Translations under genes and position numbers: made by a program
Shown: in pieces, positions 1 through 8,930 of the stretch
Layout of the letters: each line of letters begins with the position of its first letter
Numbering within the stretch: the first letter of the stretch is position 1
Assembly (NCBI GenBank): GCA_964519995.1
Contig: CAZFLY010000013.1
Location: forward strand, 1-53,312
Source: CAZFLY01 sp964519995
Lineage (GTDB): Bacteria; Planctomycetota; Phycisphaerae; Sedimentisphaerales; Anaerobacaceae
Reading direction: 5' to 3'
Length of the DNA stretch: 53,312 nt
The notes under the pieces: generated by a model
What the model was told of the DNA's origin: nothing
Databases searched by the model: none
Seen by the model: the letters and a program-made list of their open reading frames with translations, nothing else

Positions 1-65
1 TGTATTGATAAATCATTAAAACCAGCCGCCTAAAAAGTGCGAAAGTTGACTACTATAGAGTTCGA

Positions 66-740
66 TTATTTAGTCTTCTTTCTTGCTTTGGTCAGCTTTT
101 TGGTTTTTGTCTTAATCTTTGTCTTTCGCTTTGCTCGAGATGATTCACTTTCTTGTCTCAAAAGGAAGTAGAACTCGTAGCCGTTTTTGGCTGAAATCTG
201 TCTTGTTAAAAAACCTTCTATTTCCTGTTCATTGGCATCGGGATCGGTTAGCTCGTTGTTTTTTAAATACTCTATCATTTTTCTGGTGAAAGGTATGGCA
301 TGCCCTTGAAAGGCTGTCAACATACAGTAATTAACTGCAAAACGGCTGGTGCCGTCTAACTTCTCAAGAGCCTGTTTAACTGGGCGCTTGCCAATCTTGC
401 TTAAGGCTTTTAAACTGACAGTGTGATATGTGTTGAATATAGCTTTCAGGATCTTTAAAAGGTTCGCAGCTATTTCTTTATTCTCAGGCGCATCTTCACC
501 AAGGACCTCAATAATCTCTTCGGGCCTAGAGACCCGCAGGTCGTTCAGATCAATAAAATGCTCAGCAAATCGCCTCTGTGCGGAATGGGCTGCCGGGTCA
601 TTGGTGTTTTCGCTTATGGTCGCGTAGACTAATGCATCTGTTGGCTCTTCGTAAACAACCGCTTGAACCTTAGAACTTCCGCGCTTAAGCTTACGATATA
701 GCTTTTGCACCTTTTTGGAATATTCTCTGCTATTCTTCAT
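66..740 (-). CDS. Degenerate HhH-GPD (endonuclease III-like) protein
   Basis: This 224-aa protein resembles the endonuclease III/HhH-GPD fold: the stretch ISENTNDPAAHSAQRRF (residues 42-58) matches the family's LSQNTxD...A...L helix, and residues 124-155 match the hairpin-helix region. The catalytic positions are gone: where the family has GVGxKTA it has GTSRFAV (residues 130-136, Lys to Phe), and where it has PVDTHV it has PFTRKM (Asp to Thr). No Cys cluster for 4Fe-4S is present. The C-terminus is a very Lys-rich tail (about residues 203-224), suggesting nucleic-acid binding. It is the last gene of the nusA-infB-rbfA cluster, 77 bp after rbfA, with a weak GAGAGG ribosome site. Assignment to the family is by motif reading only; a non-catalytic DNA- or RNA-binding role is inference. 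Confidence 0.6.
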   Translation of the reverse strand: MKNSREYSKKVQKLYRKLKRGSSKVQAVVYEEPTDALVYATISENTNDPAAHSAQRRFAEHFIDLNDLRVSRPEEIIEVLGEDAPENKEIAANLLKILKAIFNTYHTVSLKALSKIGKRPVKQALEKLDGTSRFAVNYCMLTAFQGHAIPFTRKMIEYLKNNELTDPDANEQEIEGFLTRQISAKNGYEFYFLLRQESESSRAKRKTKIKTKTKKLTKARKKTK

Positions 741-817
741 GAAAGCTGCCTCTCACAATATGAGGGCTAACCATAAAGGGCAACGCAAACGAGCGACGTA
801 TGGTAGAACAGTTAGGT

Positions 818-1222
818 TCATTGGTTTTGTGTCGGCAAATCAGTAATATCACCTGCATGGTCTTTTTCTAACTCGCTCATTGCGCTGTCAATCAGCTTCA
901 TAGTTTCCAATGTCTTTTTAAATTTTTCATCCTTGTGAAATTGCAAAATGGGGCAAAATTTACTCTGCATTTTGCCTGCCAGCAGTGACTGGATTTTGCT
1001 CCGGGCATGTGTAATAGCAGCAAAGGTCTTGTTTTGGTCAGCATCACTTTTGCCCAGAATACTAAGGTACACATCTGCGCTACGCAAATCAGCAGACATC
1101 TCTACTCGGGTGACACTAACGAGACCCTCTATACGCGGGTCGCTAAGATGGTTGGTAATTGCGTCGCTGACTGCTTTCATGACCACACGAGCAACTTTCT
1201 CCTGTCTTCGTGTCGGCATCAT
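818..1222 (-). CDS. rbfA: Ribosome-binding factor A
   Basis: RbfA is a KH-like protein that binds the 30S subunit and helps 16S rRNA 5'-end maturation. The 134-aa protein has the family N-terminus (RRQEKVARVVMKAVSDAI), the DPRIEGLVSVTRVEMSADLR strand-turn and the AYxSxxG-type segment (VYLSILG). Length is typical. It lies 74 bp downstream of infB on the same strand, the classical infB-rbfA order. In many bacteria truB follows; here a degenerate HhH-GPD gene follows instead. Confidence 0.93.
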   Translation of the reverse strand: MMPTRRQEKVARVVMKAVSDAITNHLSDPRIEGLVSVTRVEMSADLRSADVYLSILGKSDADQNKTFAAITHARSKIQSLLAGKMQSKFCPILQFHKDEKFKKTLETMKLIDSAMSELEKDHAGDITDLPTQNQ

Positions 1223-1296
1223 AATCTGATCGTTTGCGATTCGAGAATTGGATTATTAAAAAAAACTGCGTACTCAGCGCAAAAGACGTTTAACAA

Positions 1297-3945
1297 CTAA
1301 AGCGTTCTGGCTACCTCAACAATTTCGTAGAAGTCGAGAATGTCGTCAACTTTAACATCATCAAATCCTTCTATTTTAATGCCGCACTCGAGTCCTGTCT
1401 TGACCTCGCGGACGTCATCTTTGAAGTGTTTTAAGGACTCTATATTCAGACCATCTCTAAGCACGATATTGTCACGGATCAATCGCACCTTTGCGTTTTT
1501 GTTTACTATGCCACTGCTAACATAGCAGCCTGCTACGGTTCCAATACGTGAAACCTTGAATGTGGCTCTGACTGTAGTTCTGCCAAGGCTCTTTTCTGTC
1601 TCTTCTGGCTCGAGTAGGCCTACCATGGATTTTTCTAGGTCTTCGGTTATACGGTAGATGATATTATAAAGCCTTATCTCGATGCCTTTAGCCTCGGCAA
1701 GCTTAGCACCGTATTCGTCAGCAACGACGTTGAAGCCAATTATGATGGCGTTTGATGCCTCGGCAAGTAGAACATCTCCTTCAGTGATTCCGCCTGGCGC
1801 TGCATGCAGAATATTCACCTTAACTTCATTAGTGCTGAGGTCAGACAAGTATTTGGTTAGGACATCAACGGAACCTTGCACATCGGCGCGGATGATTATA
1901 TTCAGTTCCTTGGCATTGCCCGCCTCAATCTGACTGAATAAATTGTCGAGAGTCACCTGGGTTCGCTCAGCAAGGGAAGTTTCTCTTGATAATGTCTTAT
2001 TTTCTTCAGCAGCGGCCTTGGCTCGGTTTATATCGGCTAAACAGTAGAATCTGTCGCCCGCTTGGGGGACATCGCTAAGGCCCATGACCTCCACCGGCAT
2101 TGAGCTGGTAGCAGTTTTTATACTTTTGCCGTAGCTGTTCCTTAACATTTTGACTCTGCTATAAGCACAGCCGGCCAGTATGATATCGCCTTTGCTGAGT
2201 TGACCTTCTTTGATCAACAATGTTGCTACTGGGCCTTGTTGTGGTGACAGCTTTGCCTCGACGACCCATCCTGTTGCAGGTATTGTATCATCAGCTTTTA
2301 ATTCGAGTAGTTCAGCTACATAGTCGAGACATTCAAGTAAATCATCTATGCCTTCACCAGTAACTGCGCTGGTCTTTACTAACTCCGTATTTCCACCCCA
2401 TTCAGTGGGTGTCAAGTCATGTTCAGCCAACTGCGAATAAATGCGATTTATGTCACAGCCGGGCAAATCGATTTTATTTAGAGCTACGATGATGGGCACT
2501 CCTGCTGCTTTACTGTGTGCTATGGCTTCGACTGTCTGTGGCATCACTCCATCATCAGCAGCGACTGTTAGAACGACCACATCAGTCATGTTGGCGCCTC
2601 TTGCCCGCATTGCTGTGAAAGCCTCGTGTCCCGGCGTGTCTATAAATGTCACCGTCTTGGTGTCCCAGCTAACCTGGGAGGCACCAATATGCTGTGTGAT
2701 ACCGCCAGCCTCTCCAGCAGCTACGCGGGTCGATCGAATCTTATCTAATAGGCTCGTTTTGCCATGGTCAACATGTCCAAGCATTGCAGCAACCACTGCT
2801 CGTTTCTTGAGATATTTTCTCTCGCGCTTCTCGAACTCTTCTCGTATTTGCTCCTCAATTGATTTCTTGTATTCGATTATCAGCTCCATATCAAACTCTA
2901 GAGCAATCAGTTCGGCAATGTCGTTGCTAATAATCTGGTTGGCGGTGGCCATAATCTGGTGCTCCATCAGTTTGCTGACTATATTTGATGATTTGACTGC
3001 CAGGGCAGCGGATAGGTCTTTGACTGTGATTGGCTCGTACACAACGGCTTTTTGGGGTCTGGCACGTACAGCAGCGTCACGTTTGGCTTTTGTGGCGATC
3101 GTTCTCGCTGGCCTTGACCGAAGACCCTCGCCACCGGCGGCGTTTAGTCTTGCTTGTCTTTCTTCAATATCTCTCTGCCGCCATTTGCTTCTAAACCTTG
3201 ACTTCTTTGTTGGTTCAGCCTCTTCGTCTTGTCGCCGGCGCCCATGCGTCCTGTCTTTCTGTCCTTTTAGGAATCGCTTTTTGTCTTTACCCGCATCAAG
3301 AGCTTGTCCCTGGTTCTCATCTTTGCTGTACATTAACGGCTCGGTAACCGGTGCGTCGAACCGGGGTCTTGGCCTTGGTTTCGGCCGTCGTAAGGGTTCT
3401 GGTGCCTCAACTCGGATGACAGTTGGCCCACTTAGTTTTGCTGGCTTGGGCTTTTCAAGAATCGGTCCAGCAGGTAGTATCGGTTCTGGCTTGGTTTTTT
3501 GGCGTTTCACGACGATTTTTTCTTCTGGCGGTTGCTGTTGCTCTAAGGCTACTTCAGCCTCGGCTGGTTCCTTACCAGGTTCCAAAACCACTACCGTTAG
3601 TGGTTTCTGATCGCCTTTGTCAGCTTCCGCAACAAGAGGCTGTTTCTGTGAAGTTTCTATGGGCTCAGCGATCTTAGAGGACTCGACCTCTGTTTTCTTA
3701 GCTTTGGCTGCTTTTTTTCGCTTCGGTTTGAGTCGGACCTTTTTCAAATCCACCTTCTTGGTTCTCTCGACGGTTGTGATATTCTCTCCTTCGCTGAACC
3801 ATTCTCGAATGGTAGCTGCCAAGCCGGCGGAGATCGCGGACATATGATTCTTAACGTCCAGGCCTTCACCCTGGCATTTCTTGACGATAGCTGAGCTTTT
3901 TACACCCAACTCTTTTGCCAATATGTAAACTCTTGTAGCAGCCAA
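1297..3945 (-). CDS. infB: Translation initiation factor IF-2
   Basis: IF-2 is the GTPase that delivers initiator tRNA to the 30S subunit. The 882-aa protein has an N-terminal IF2_N subdomain (residues 1-50), a long Lys/Pro/Glu-rich linker (about 60-290), a second IF2_N subdomain (about 300-352), and then the G domain with G1 GHVDHGKT (about 389-396), G3 DTPGHEAF and G4 NKID, followed by the usual C-terminal domains. It is separated from nusA by only 15 bp, so co-transcription is very likely. Nothing is missing. Confidence 0.98.
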   Translation of the reverse strand: MAATRVYILAKELGVKSSAIVKKCQGEGLDVKNHMSAISAGLAATIREWFSEGENITTVERTKKVDLKKVRLKPKRKKAAKAKKTEVESSKIAEPIETSQKQPLVAEADKGDQKPLTVVVLEPGKEPAEAEVALEQQQPPEEKIVVKRQKTKPEPILPAGPILEKPKPAKLSGPTVIRVEAPEPLRRPKPRPRPRFDAPVTEPLMYSKDENQGQALDAGKDKKRFLKGQKDRTHGRRRQDEEAEPTKKSRFRSKWRQRDIEERQARLNAAGGEGLRSRPARTIATKAKRDAAVRARPQKAVVYEPITVKDLSAALAVKSSNIVSKLMEHQIMATANQIISNDIAELIALEFDMELIIEYKKSIEEQIREEFEKRERKYLKKRAVVAAMLGHVDHGKTSLLDKIRSTRVAAGEAGGITQHIGASQVSWDTKTVTFIDTPGHEAFTAMRARGANMTDVVVLTVAADDGVMPQTVEAIAHSKAAGVPIIVALNKIDLPGCDINRIYSQLAEHDLTPTEWGGNTELVKTSAVTGEGIDDLLECLDYVAELLELKADDTIPATGWVVEAKLSPQQGPVATLLIKEGQLSKGDIILAGCAYSRVKMLRNSYGKSIKTATSSMPVEVMGLSDVPQAGDRFYCLADINRAKAAAEENKTLSRETSLAERTQVTLDNLFSQIEAGNAKELNIIIRADVQGSVDVLTKYLSDLSTNEVKVNILHAAPGGITEGDVLLAEASNAIIIGFNVVADEYGAKLAEAKGIEIRLYNIIYRITEDLEKSMVGLLEPEETEKSLGRTTVRATFKVSRIGTVAGCYVSSGIVNKNAKVRLIRDNIVLRDGLNIESLKHFKDDVREVKTGLECGIKIEGFDDVKVDDILDFYEIVEVARTL

Positions 3946-3960
3946 AAAAACCTCCGAGCC

Positions 3961-5187
3961 TTAGCTTTCCAGTTCATCGCTAATCTGGTTTGTCTGCTGA
4001 GCTAGTTCCTTTTCCGCCTGTTTTTGTTCTGCCTCAGTAGCTTGAGCTTTGGCCTCTTTGCTTGCTGCTTCGACTATTCGCTCAGCCAGGTCGGGTTCTA
4101 TCTTCAGTTCACTAATAAGTGGTTCTGCACTTATGTCATCCAGGTCCAACACAGATATGACACCCAGTGCTATCAACTTATCAACGATTATTTCATCGGC
4201 ACCTTCGACACTTTTAACACAATTTGCCAGCCGTTCAATGCCCTGATTGTACTCATCAGGCGTGAGTATATCGATGTCCCAACCGGACAGTCTTGCTGCC
4301 AGCCGAACGTTTTGCCCGTGCTTGCCGATAGCGAGGCTGAGCTGATCTTCTTCTACAACAACTGTTGCTCGGCCCAGCTCGAAACACAGGGCTATTTCAC
4401 TAACCTTTGCCGGCATTAGGGCATTGGTCACAAGTACCTGTGATGAGTCGTTCCAGCGGACGATATCAATTTTTTCTCCACCAAGTTCATCAACGATGTT
4501 TTTAATTCTGCTGCCGCGTACACCTACGCAGGCCCCCACGGGATCGACTTTGTCGTCGAGTGAGGCAACTGCGACCTTGGTTCGATAGCCCGCTTCCCGT
4601 GCGAGCACTCGTATTTCGATGATTCCCTCTGTAATCTCCGGCACTTCTGACTCGAACAATCTGCGAATAAAGTCAGGATGTGTTCGTGAGAGAATAATCT
4701 TGACTTGGCTTAAGGACTCTTTTACATCGAGAATGAGGCAGCGAATTCTCTCACCAGGTCTATGTGTCTGGCCGGTTATCTGTTCGCTTTTTGGCATAAA
4801 GCCTTCGGTCCAACGGTCCAGGTTAATAATCAGGGTACCGCCTTCGTAGCGAACAACTGAGCCGCTTATCATTTGGTTTTTCCGCTGCACAAACTCGGTG
4901 TAGATACTTTCTCTTTCATCTGCTTTTATTTTCTGAATCATTACCTGTTTGGCTGTCTGAGCGGGAATACGCCCGAGCTGTTTGATATCTATTTGTTCGT
5001 TGTCCTTAAAGGTGCTGACCTGTCCCGTTTTTCTGTCAATATGCACTACTATTTCACTATCCAGTTCTCCAAAATGCTTTCTAACTGCCGAGACCATAGC
5101 CTCTTCGAGATCGGTGAATATCGACTCCTTATCGATATTCTTGTCGCGCGCTATGTTGTCTACAATTCTCAATAATTCCTGATTCAT
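3961..5187 (-). CDS. nusA: Transcription termination/antitermination factor NusA
   Basis: NusA binds RNA polymerase and nascent RNA and modulates pausing, termination and antitermination. The 408-aa protein has the N-terminal RNAP-binding domain (about residues 1-105), an S1 domain (about 110-180, SGSVVRYEGGTLIINL), two KH domains (about 200-330, with GVRGSRIKNIVDELGGEKID and IGKHGQNVRLAARLSGWDI), and a short helical C-terminal part. It is the first large gene of the nusA-infB-rbfA operon. rimP, the usual upstream neighbour in many bacteria, is absent; a small ORF with a terminator lies upstream instead. Confidence 0.97.
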   Translation of the reverse strand: MNQELLRIVDNIARDKNIDKESIFTDLEEAMVSAVRKHFGELDSEIVVHIDRKTGQVSTFKDNEQIDIKQLGRIPAQTAKQVMIQKIKADERESIYTEFVQRKNQMISGSVVRYEGGTLIINLDRWTEGFMPKSEQITGQTHRPGERIRCLILDVKESLSQVKIILSRTHPDFIRRLFESEVPEITEGIIEIRVLAREAGYRTKVAVASLDDKVDPVGACVGVRGSRIKNIVDELGGEKIDIVRWNDSSQVLVTNALMPAKVSEIALCFELGRATVVVEEDQLSLAIGKHGQNVRLAARLSGWDIDILTPDEYNQGIERLANCVKSVEGADEIIVDKLIALGVISVLDLDDISAEPLISELKIEPDLAERIVEAASKEAKAQATEAEQKQAEKELAQQTNQISDELES

Positions 5188-5257
5188 ATTCTTTTATCTT
5201 TCTGAGCCAGCACCTTTTTTATCTTTTTACGACTCGACGCCAAAATCGGCGCCGGAG

Positions 5258-5288
5258 AAAAAAAAGTGGAAACCTAAATAGTCTCCAC
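5258..5288 (-). terminator. Intrinsic terminator between the 57-codon ORF and nusA
   Basis: Read on the minus strand, GTGGAGAC and GTTTCCAC form an 8-bp stem (one G-U pair) around a 7-nt loop, followed directly by eight U residues. It lies 40 bp after the stop of the small ORF at 5329-5502 and about 70 bp before the nusA start, so it either ends a separate small transcript or attenuates read-through into nusA. Confidence 0.8.
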
Positions 5289-5328
5289 TTCAAAAGCATG
5301 CGAAATAAAACGAGCTTGTAGCCTGTCC

Positions 5329-5502
5329 TTACATTACATCAACCACCTCCGAAAAGTCCTTTTCTTGACAAGGCTGCAAAACTAAAATCCAACCATAAGC
5401 CTCGTTCGTCTCGCGACGCTGAAGCAGAAACATCGATTTACAAGCCGCCATCCGCTCAACAACATAGCCGTGCAGATCAGTTGTTCGTCTAACCTGCTGC
5501 AC
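5329..5502 (-). CDS. Putative 57-aa protein upstream of nusA
   Basis: An open frame of 57 codons starts at a GTG (complement of 5500-5502) and ends in TAA. I translate it as beginning MQQVRRTTDLHGYVVER and ending EKDFSEVVDVM. The codon mix looks like that of the surrounding genes (frequent GAG, CTG, CAG, GTT), and there is no hydrophobic leader. A GGGA lies 11 bases before the start, a TATAAT box lies at the complement of 5529-5534, and an intrinsic terminator follows. An inner ATG at codon 18 is a possible alternative start. I do not recognise the family. It could be a genuine small protein or a leader peptide of the nusA operon. Confidence 0.55.
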   Translation of the reverse strand: MQQVRRTTDLHGYVVERMAACKSMFLLQRRETNEAYGWILVLQPCQEKDFSEVVDVM

Positions 5503-5528
5503 TGTTCATTAGTCCCATCAAAAGTATA

Positions 5529-5534
5529 TTATAC
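5529..5534 (-). promoter_or_regulatory. Possible -10 box upstream of the 57-codon ORF and nusA
   Basis: A perfect TATAAT on the minus strand lies about 27 bases before the GTG of the small ORF, which would give a short leader. No convincing -35 box is seen at 16-18 bp spacing, so the promoter call is tentative. Confidence 0.35.
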
Positions 5535-6274
5535 ACCTCTTTAGCCCAAAATTATGCTTTGGCAGCCATTAATCCTTATAGATAAAATCATTATACTAAT
5601 CGTCAGAGACGATAAGGGCAATAACTTTTTCGACGAATTTGTACAATTTTTGCTCCGAAATATAGCAGAAAACCATTCTTTTAATGCTAATAATGGCCTA
5701 TACGTCAATATCAGTAGCATATTATAAATTCTTAAGGATGATCGGATAGATTTTTATCGTTCGCAAAGTTTTCCCAACAATCGAGGTGGTTGTCCGTGTA
5801 TCCAATCTTCGTACTGACCCGTAATCAAGAGATTGGCGGCCCACAATAAGGTTAGGTAATACTATTCTACATCACAACATATCCGGAATGCATGTAATGC
5901 TTATTAAGTAGCTAAACAAACGTAGGGTGATGTCAGAGTATCTGCGAGACGGAGGATCAGAGGCCGAGATTAGCATTTTGTGTTAAAAATCCCAATTTTA
6001 ACCTTATTAAGCATCACATTTTATAGATTATTGTTTAATACCTATAATACCTATATATTTTTAGTAATATTATCGGTTCTTTAAATGTAATATTGGCATT
6101 TTCACAGCTATTAACGCTAACTATTGTTACATAAACAGTTTACGTTCACAAGTCCTCCTTCAATTTGCTCAATGTAGTTCCTGTTGTGTCTTTCAATTTG
6201 TATCTTTTCATATAAATGGTTGCGTAGTCAGGAAACACGGATCAAAAAATATTTTAAAAAATGGAAAAAAGAGT
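5535..6274. other. AT-rich intergenic stretch with no recognised gene
   Basis: About 740 bases between the nusA-side promoter and the PEP-CTERM gene. I found no open frame with coding character on either strand, no tRNA cloverleaf and no clear terminator. The sequence becomes strongly A/T-rich towards the right end. Confidence 0.5.
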
Positions 6275-6302
6275 TTGAAATAAATATAAAGATAGATATA
6301 AT
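6275..6302 (+). promoter_or_regulatory. Sigma-70-type promoter of the PEP-CTERM gene
   Basis: TTGAAA (6275-6280) and TATAAT (6297-6302) are spaced by 16 bp. The predicted start near 6309 gives a leader of about 23 bases containing a strong Shine-Dalgarno site AAAGGAGGT (6316-6324) seven bases before the ATG at 6332. Confidence 0.65.
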
Positions 6303-6331
6303 ACACAAAATAGAGAAAGGAGGTAGGATAG

Positions 6332-7012
6332 ATGAGAAGGATACTAATTGTTGCAGCATTATGTTGGCTGATTGTTTTGGTCAACACCGTAATGTCTAAC
6401 ACAAATCCAGATTATCTGCCCGCTTATATAGCAGAAGCAAAAATGTCATGGAACAGGGGAGATGAAGGCAGCACTTGGCAGGTTTTTGATTTCTATACAA
6501 ATGCCAATCCAGCAAAGCCCGACTACGGTGATAATCCCTATGGTGAATCCATGATTACAATTGACGAGTTGGATTCATACTGGGATGGAAATTTTGATGG
6601 ATGGTCTGGATGTTACGGTCCGCTTGACCTATCGCTCCAAATTCCAAACAACGAAGATCCTTTGGCATATAAAGAAATTTGGTTGGAGCTATCTTATAAA
6701 GGAACTCTTGTAGAGTTTTCGGTTATTCCTGAAGGTCTTGAAGATATCGAGTACACAGTAGAACAATTGTTGGGTCCCGAGAGCAATCCGGGACAGGGCT
6801 GGGCGTCAGCTATTATTGGCTTTCGCATAAGTCCTAATCCGGCATCTGAAACTATAAACCTCAGTATCAACAGTGTCCCTTGGTGTCAGGTCACTCCTTC
6901 AGTAGATTACGTTGTTGTGGATACCCTTTGCATTCCAGAACCTGCTACTTTATTACTTCTTTGTAGCGGTATCGGACTTGCCAACCGGCTTCGTAGACGT
7001 AGAACTTTATAA
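6332..7012 (+). CDS. Secreted PEP-CTERM protein of unknown function
   Basis: The 226-aa protein has a signal peptide (MRRILIVAALCWLIVLVN) and a textbook PEP-CTERM tail: IPEPATLLLLCSGIG, a short hydrophobic stretch, then RLRRRRTL. In this class the tail is recognised by an exosortase (EpsH-type) that processes exported proteins, usually in exopolysaccharide producers. No exosortase gene is in the window. The middle part is acidic and aromatic and I do not recognise a domain. It appears monocistronic, with its own strong promoter, ribosome site and terminator. Confidence 0.85.
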   Translation: MRRILIVAALCWLIVLVNTVMSNTNPDYLPAYIAEAKMSWNRGDEGSTWQVFDFYTNANPAKPDYGDNPYGESMITIDELDSYWDGNFDGWSGCYGPLDLSLQIPNNEDPLAYKEIWLELSYKGTLVEFSVIPEGLEDIEYTVEQLLGPESNPGQGWASAIIGFRISPNPASETINLSINSVPWCQVTPSVDYVVVDTLCIPEPATLLLLCSGIGLANRLRRRRTL

Positions 7013-7039
7013 AAGTAACCACAAAAACAGAGAATCAAG

Positions 7040-7070
7040 AAGGCCATGAGAAATTAGCTCATGGCCTTTT
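7040..7070 (+). terminator. Intrinsic terminator after the PEP-CTERM gene
   Basis: AAGGCCATGAG and CTCATGGCCTT form a perfect 11-bp stem around a 7-nt loop, ending in a TTTT run, 27 bases after the stop codon. Confidence 0.85.
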
Positions 7071-7156
7071 GAATTTGTGGGGACGGTCGATTAGCCTGTT
7101 ATTGAGTAACTCCTGGTAGAGCGTAATCTGTCGCGCAATGCAATATTAGAAATACG

Positions 7157-7855
7157 TTACGAAGCCGGAATCAATCGTGCGGTTAACTTGCCCTTTGTTA
7201 CGACTATTTTTTCCAATCGTACTTTTCTATCATCGACCTTAAATACCGGCTCGAATGACCGTTCACTGAGTAGCGACGCAGTAATCTGCGTTCGCAGGTC
7301 CTCTGCATCAACAGATACCTCTTCAAGCCATCTCTGATACATTTTCTCGGCGACTAATTTAGCAAGAGGGGTAATATTCATTGCCCCAACCTTCATTTTG
7401 GCCACATGCAGGTTCAAGAGTCCTTTCTCATCAATCATTGGCTCAATAACAATAGTTGCGACAAACTCAGCACCTTTCACATTAGCTGTTCCCATTAACA
7501 CAATACTGCCCGGCATAAAAAGCACCGCGGGTGCGTAAAAACTAATACCTTCGGATTCGGCCGACCAGTTCGCTATTGTTTTGTTCACGCCCTGTTCGAT
7601 AATTACAAGCTCGAATGGCTCACCAAGTTGAACGCCATTGTACAGTTCCGATGACAGATACGTCAGATACCGGTTAACTCGGCCTTGCTGTTCGGTACCG
7701 GCAGAGTCCAATGGTGCATAACGAGTTGGCTTATGCAGTAGTAGTGTGAAAACTGCTGCTGCTACAGCTATATCTATTACGAGCCAGATAGTGAGCTTTA
7801 TATATTTTTTCTTTTTGCGTGCTTTCAATTTGCAGTTGCTATTTTGAAGAACCAT
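7157..7855 (-). CDS. Membrane-anchored hypothetical protein
   Basis: The 232-aa protein has a basic N-terminus (KARKKKKYIK), one transmembrane helix (about residues 22-42) and an extracytoplasmic domain rich in beta strands. The layout of the domain (a loop with VNKTIANW, a lipid-like beta pattern, and a late amphipathic helix around LAKLVAEKMYQRWLEEV) recalls DUF2140/YpmS-type proteins, but I am not sure of this. It is divergent from pyrF and convergent with the PEP-CTERM gene, so it is probably a single-gene unit. Confidence 0.7.
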   Translation of the reverse strand: MVLQNSNCKLKARKKKKYIKLTIWLVIDIAVAAAVFTLLLHKPTRYAPLDSAGTEQQGRVNRYLTYLSSELYNGVQLGEPFELVIIEQGVNKTIANWSAESEGISFYAPAVLFMPGSIVLMGTANVKGAEFVATIVIEPMIDEKGLLNLHVAKMKVGAMNITPLAKLVAEKMYQRWLEEVSVDAEDLRTQITASLLSERSFEPVFKVDDRKVRLEKIVVTKGKLTARLIPAS

Positions 7856-7979
7856 TTATGTCTTGCCTGAAGCCGCTTACGTGATTATAGTGATTAATGC
7901 TTTAGGTAGAAAGTTTTTCATTCAAGAGATTATCGAGTTTTGTTAATATCCTTAAAAGGAAAGGAAGGTCGGTTGATAG

Positions 7980-8930
7980 ATGGCAAGTCACTTCGCCGAT
8001 CGGCTCTGCGGAGCTGTTGAGAGAAAAAAGACTTGTTTGATTGTGGGCTTGGACCCTGTTTACAGTCGGTTGCCATCAGCGATAACGAGTCATAGCCAGA
8101 TGAATGATGAATTCGACGTCGCTGCTGCGGTGGATGCGATTTTTGATTTCTGTACGCGTGTCATGCGAATTGTTGCTCCGATCGTACCGGCAGTGAAAAT
8201 TAATATCGCCTTTTTTGAGAAGTATCTTTGGGAGGGTCTTGAGGCTTATTATGCGCTCATTAGTGAGGCCGATGGACTTGGCCTGGAAATCATCGGCGAT
8301 GTGAAACGTGGTGACATCAGCCATACTGCTGAGGCATACGCTATGGCTCATCTGGAGAATCCTGAGCTTACTGGGCTTGAAGATACTCTTGCTCCCGATG
8401 CTATAACGGTCAATGGTTACACCGGAGCTGATGGCATCGAGCCTTTTGCAAAGATTGCCGACGAACAGGGTAAAGGCGTGTTCGTTTTAGTCCGTACGAG
8501 CAATCCTTCTGCGGCCGCAATTCAGGATTTCGCAGACGCAAATGGACAGAAAATGTATGAGAAGGTCGCTGAGATTGTCGGCCAAATCGCAGACAAACCT
8601 GAACGGGTTGGCAAGCGCGGCTACAGTAACATTGGAATGGTCGTTGGTGGTACAGCACCCGAGGTGACAACTGCCCTTCGACAATGTTATGACAAGATTT
8701 GGTTTCTCGTGCCTGGCTACGGCTCCCAAGGGGCTTCCGCAGCGGACTGTTTGCGGTTCTGCAAGTCGGACGGTACTGGCGCACTTATAAATGCTTCTCG
8801 CTCGATAATCTACGCGTACGAAAAGCCTCAGTACAAGGGCCAGTTTGGCGATGACTGGAAGAAGTGTATCGAGCAGGCGGTCATTGATGCAAAGGTCGAT
8901 CTGGCAAAAGCAATGCAGGCCCGGATATGA
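7980..8930 (+). CDS. pyrF: Orotidine 5'-phosphate decarboxylase (long type)
   Basis: Converts OMP to UMP, the last step of de novo pyrimidine synthesis. The 316-aa protein is of the long (type 2) PyrF class. Catalytic residues are visible in GDVKRGDISHTAEAY (Asp107, Lys109, Asp112), with LD at 24-25 and the phosphate-binding VPGYGSQGA near residue 240. A purine-rich ribosome region (AAAGGAAAGGAAGG) precedes the ATG. Its stop overlaps the murD start by 4 bp (ATGA), implying translational coupling. Confidence 0.95.
   Translation: MASHFADRLCGAVERKKTCLIVGLDPVYSRLPSAITSHSQMNDEFDVAAAVDAIFDFCTRVMRIVAPIVPAVKINIAFFEKYLWEGLEAYYALISEADGLGLEIIGDVKRGDISHTAEAYAMAHLENPELTGLEDTLAPDAITVNGYTGADGIEPFAKIADEQGKGVFVLVRTSNPSAAAIQDFADANGQKMYEKVAEIVGQIADKPERVGKRGYSNIGMVVGGTAPEVTTALRQCYDKIWFLVPGYGSQGASAADCLRFCKSDGTGALINASRSIIYAYEKPQYKGQFGDDWKKCIEQAVIDAKVDLAKAMQARI

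Noticed and set aside
1..65. Possible start of another minus-strand gene at the left edge (ATG near 18)
   Set aside because: Only a few codons are in the window and no clear ribosome site is present.
2441..3610. 389-aa open frame on the plus strand inside infB
   Set aside because: Fully antisense to the clearly conserved infB G domain and linker; Ser/Arg-rich composition typical of a shadow frame.
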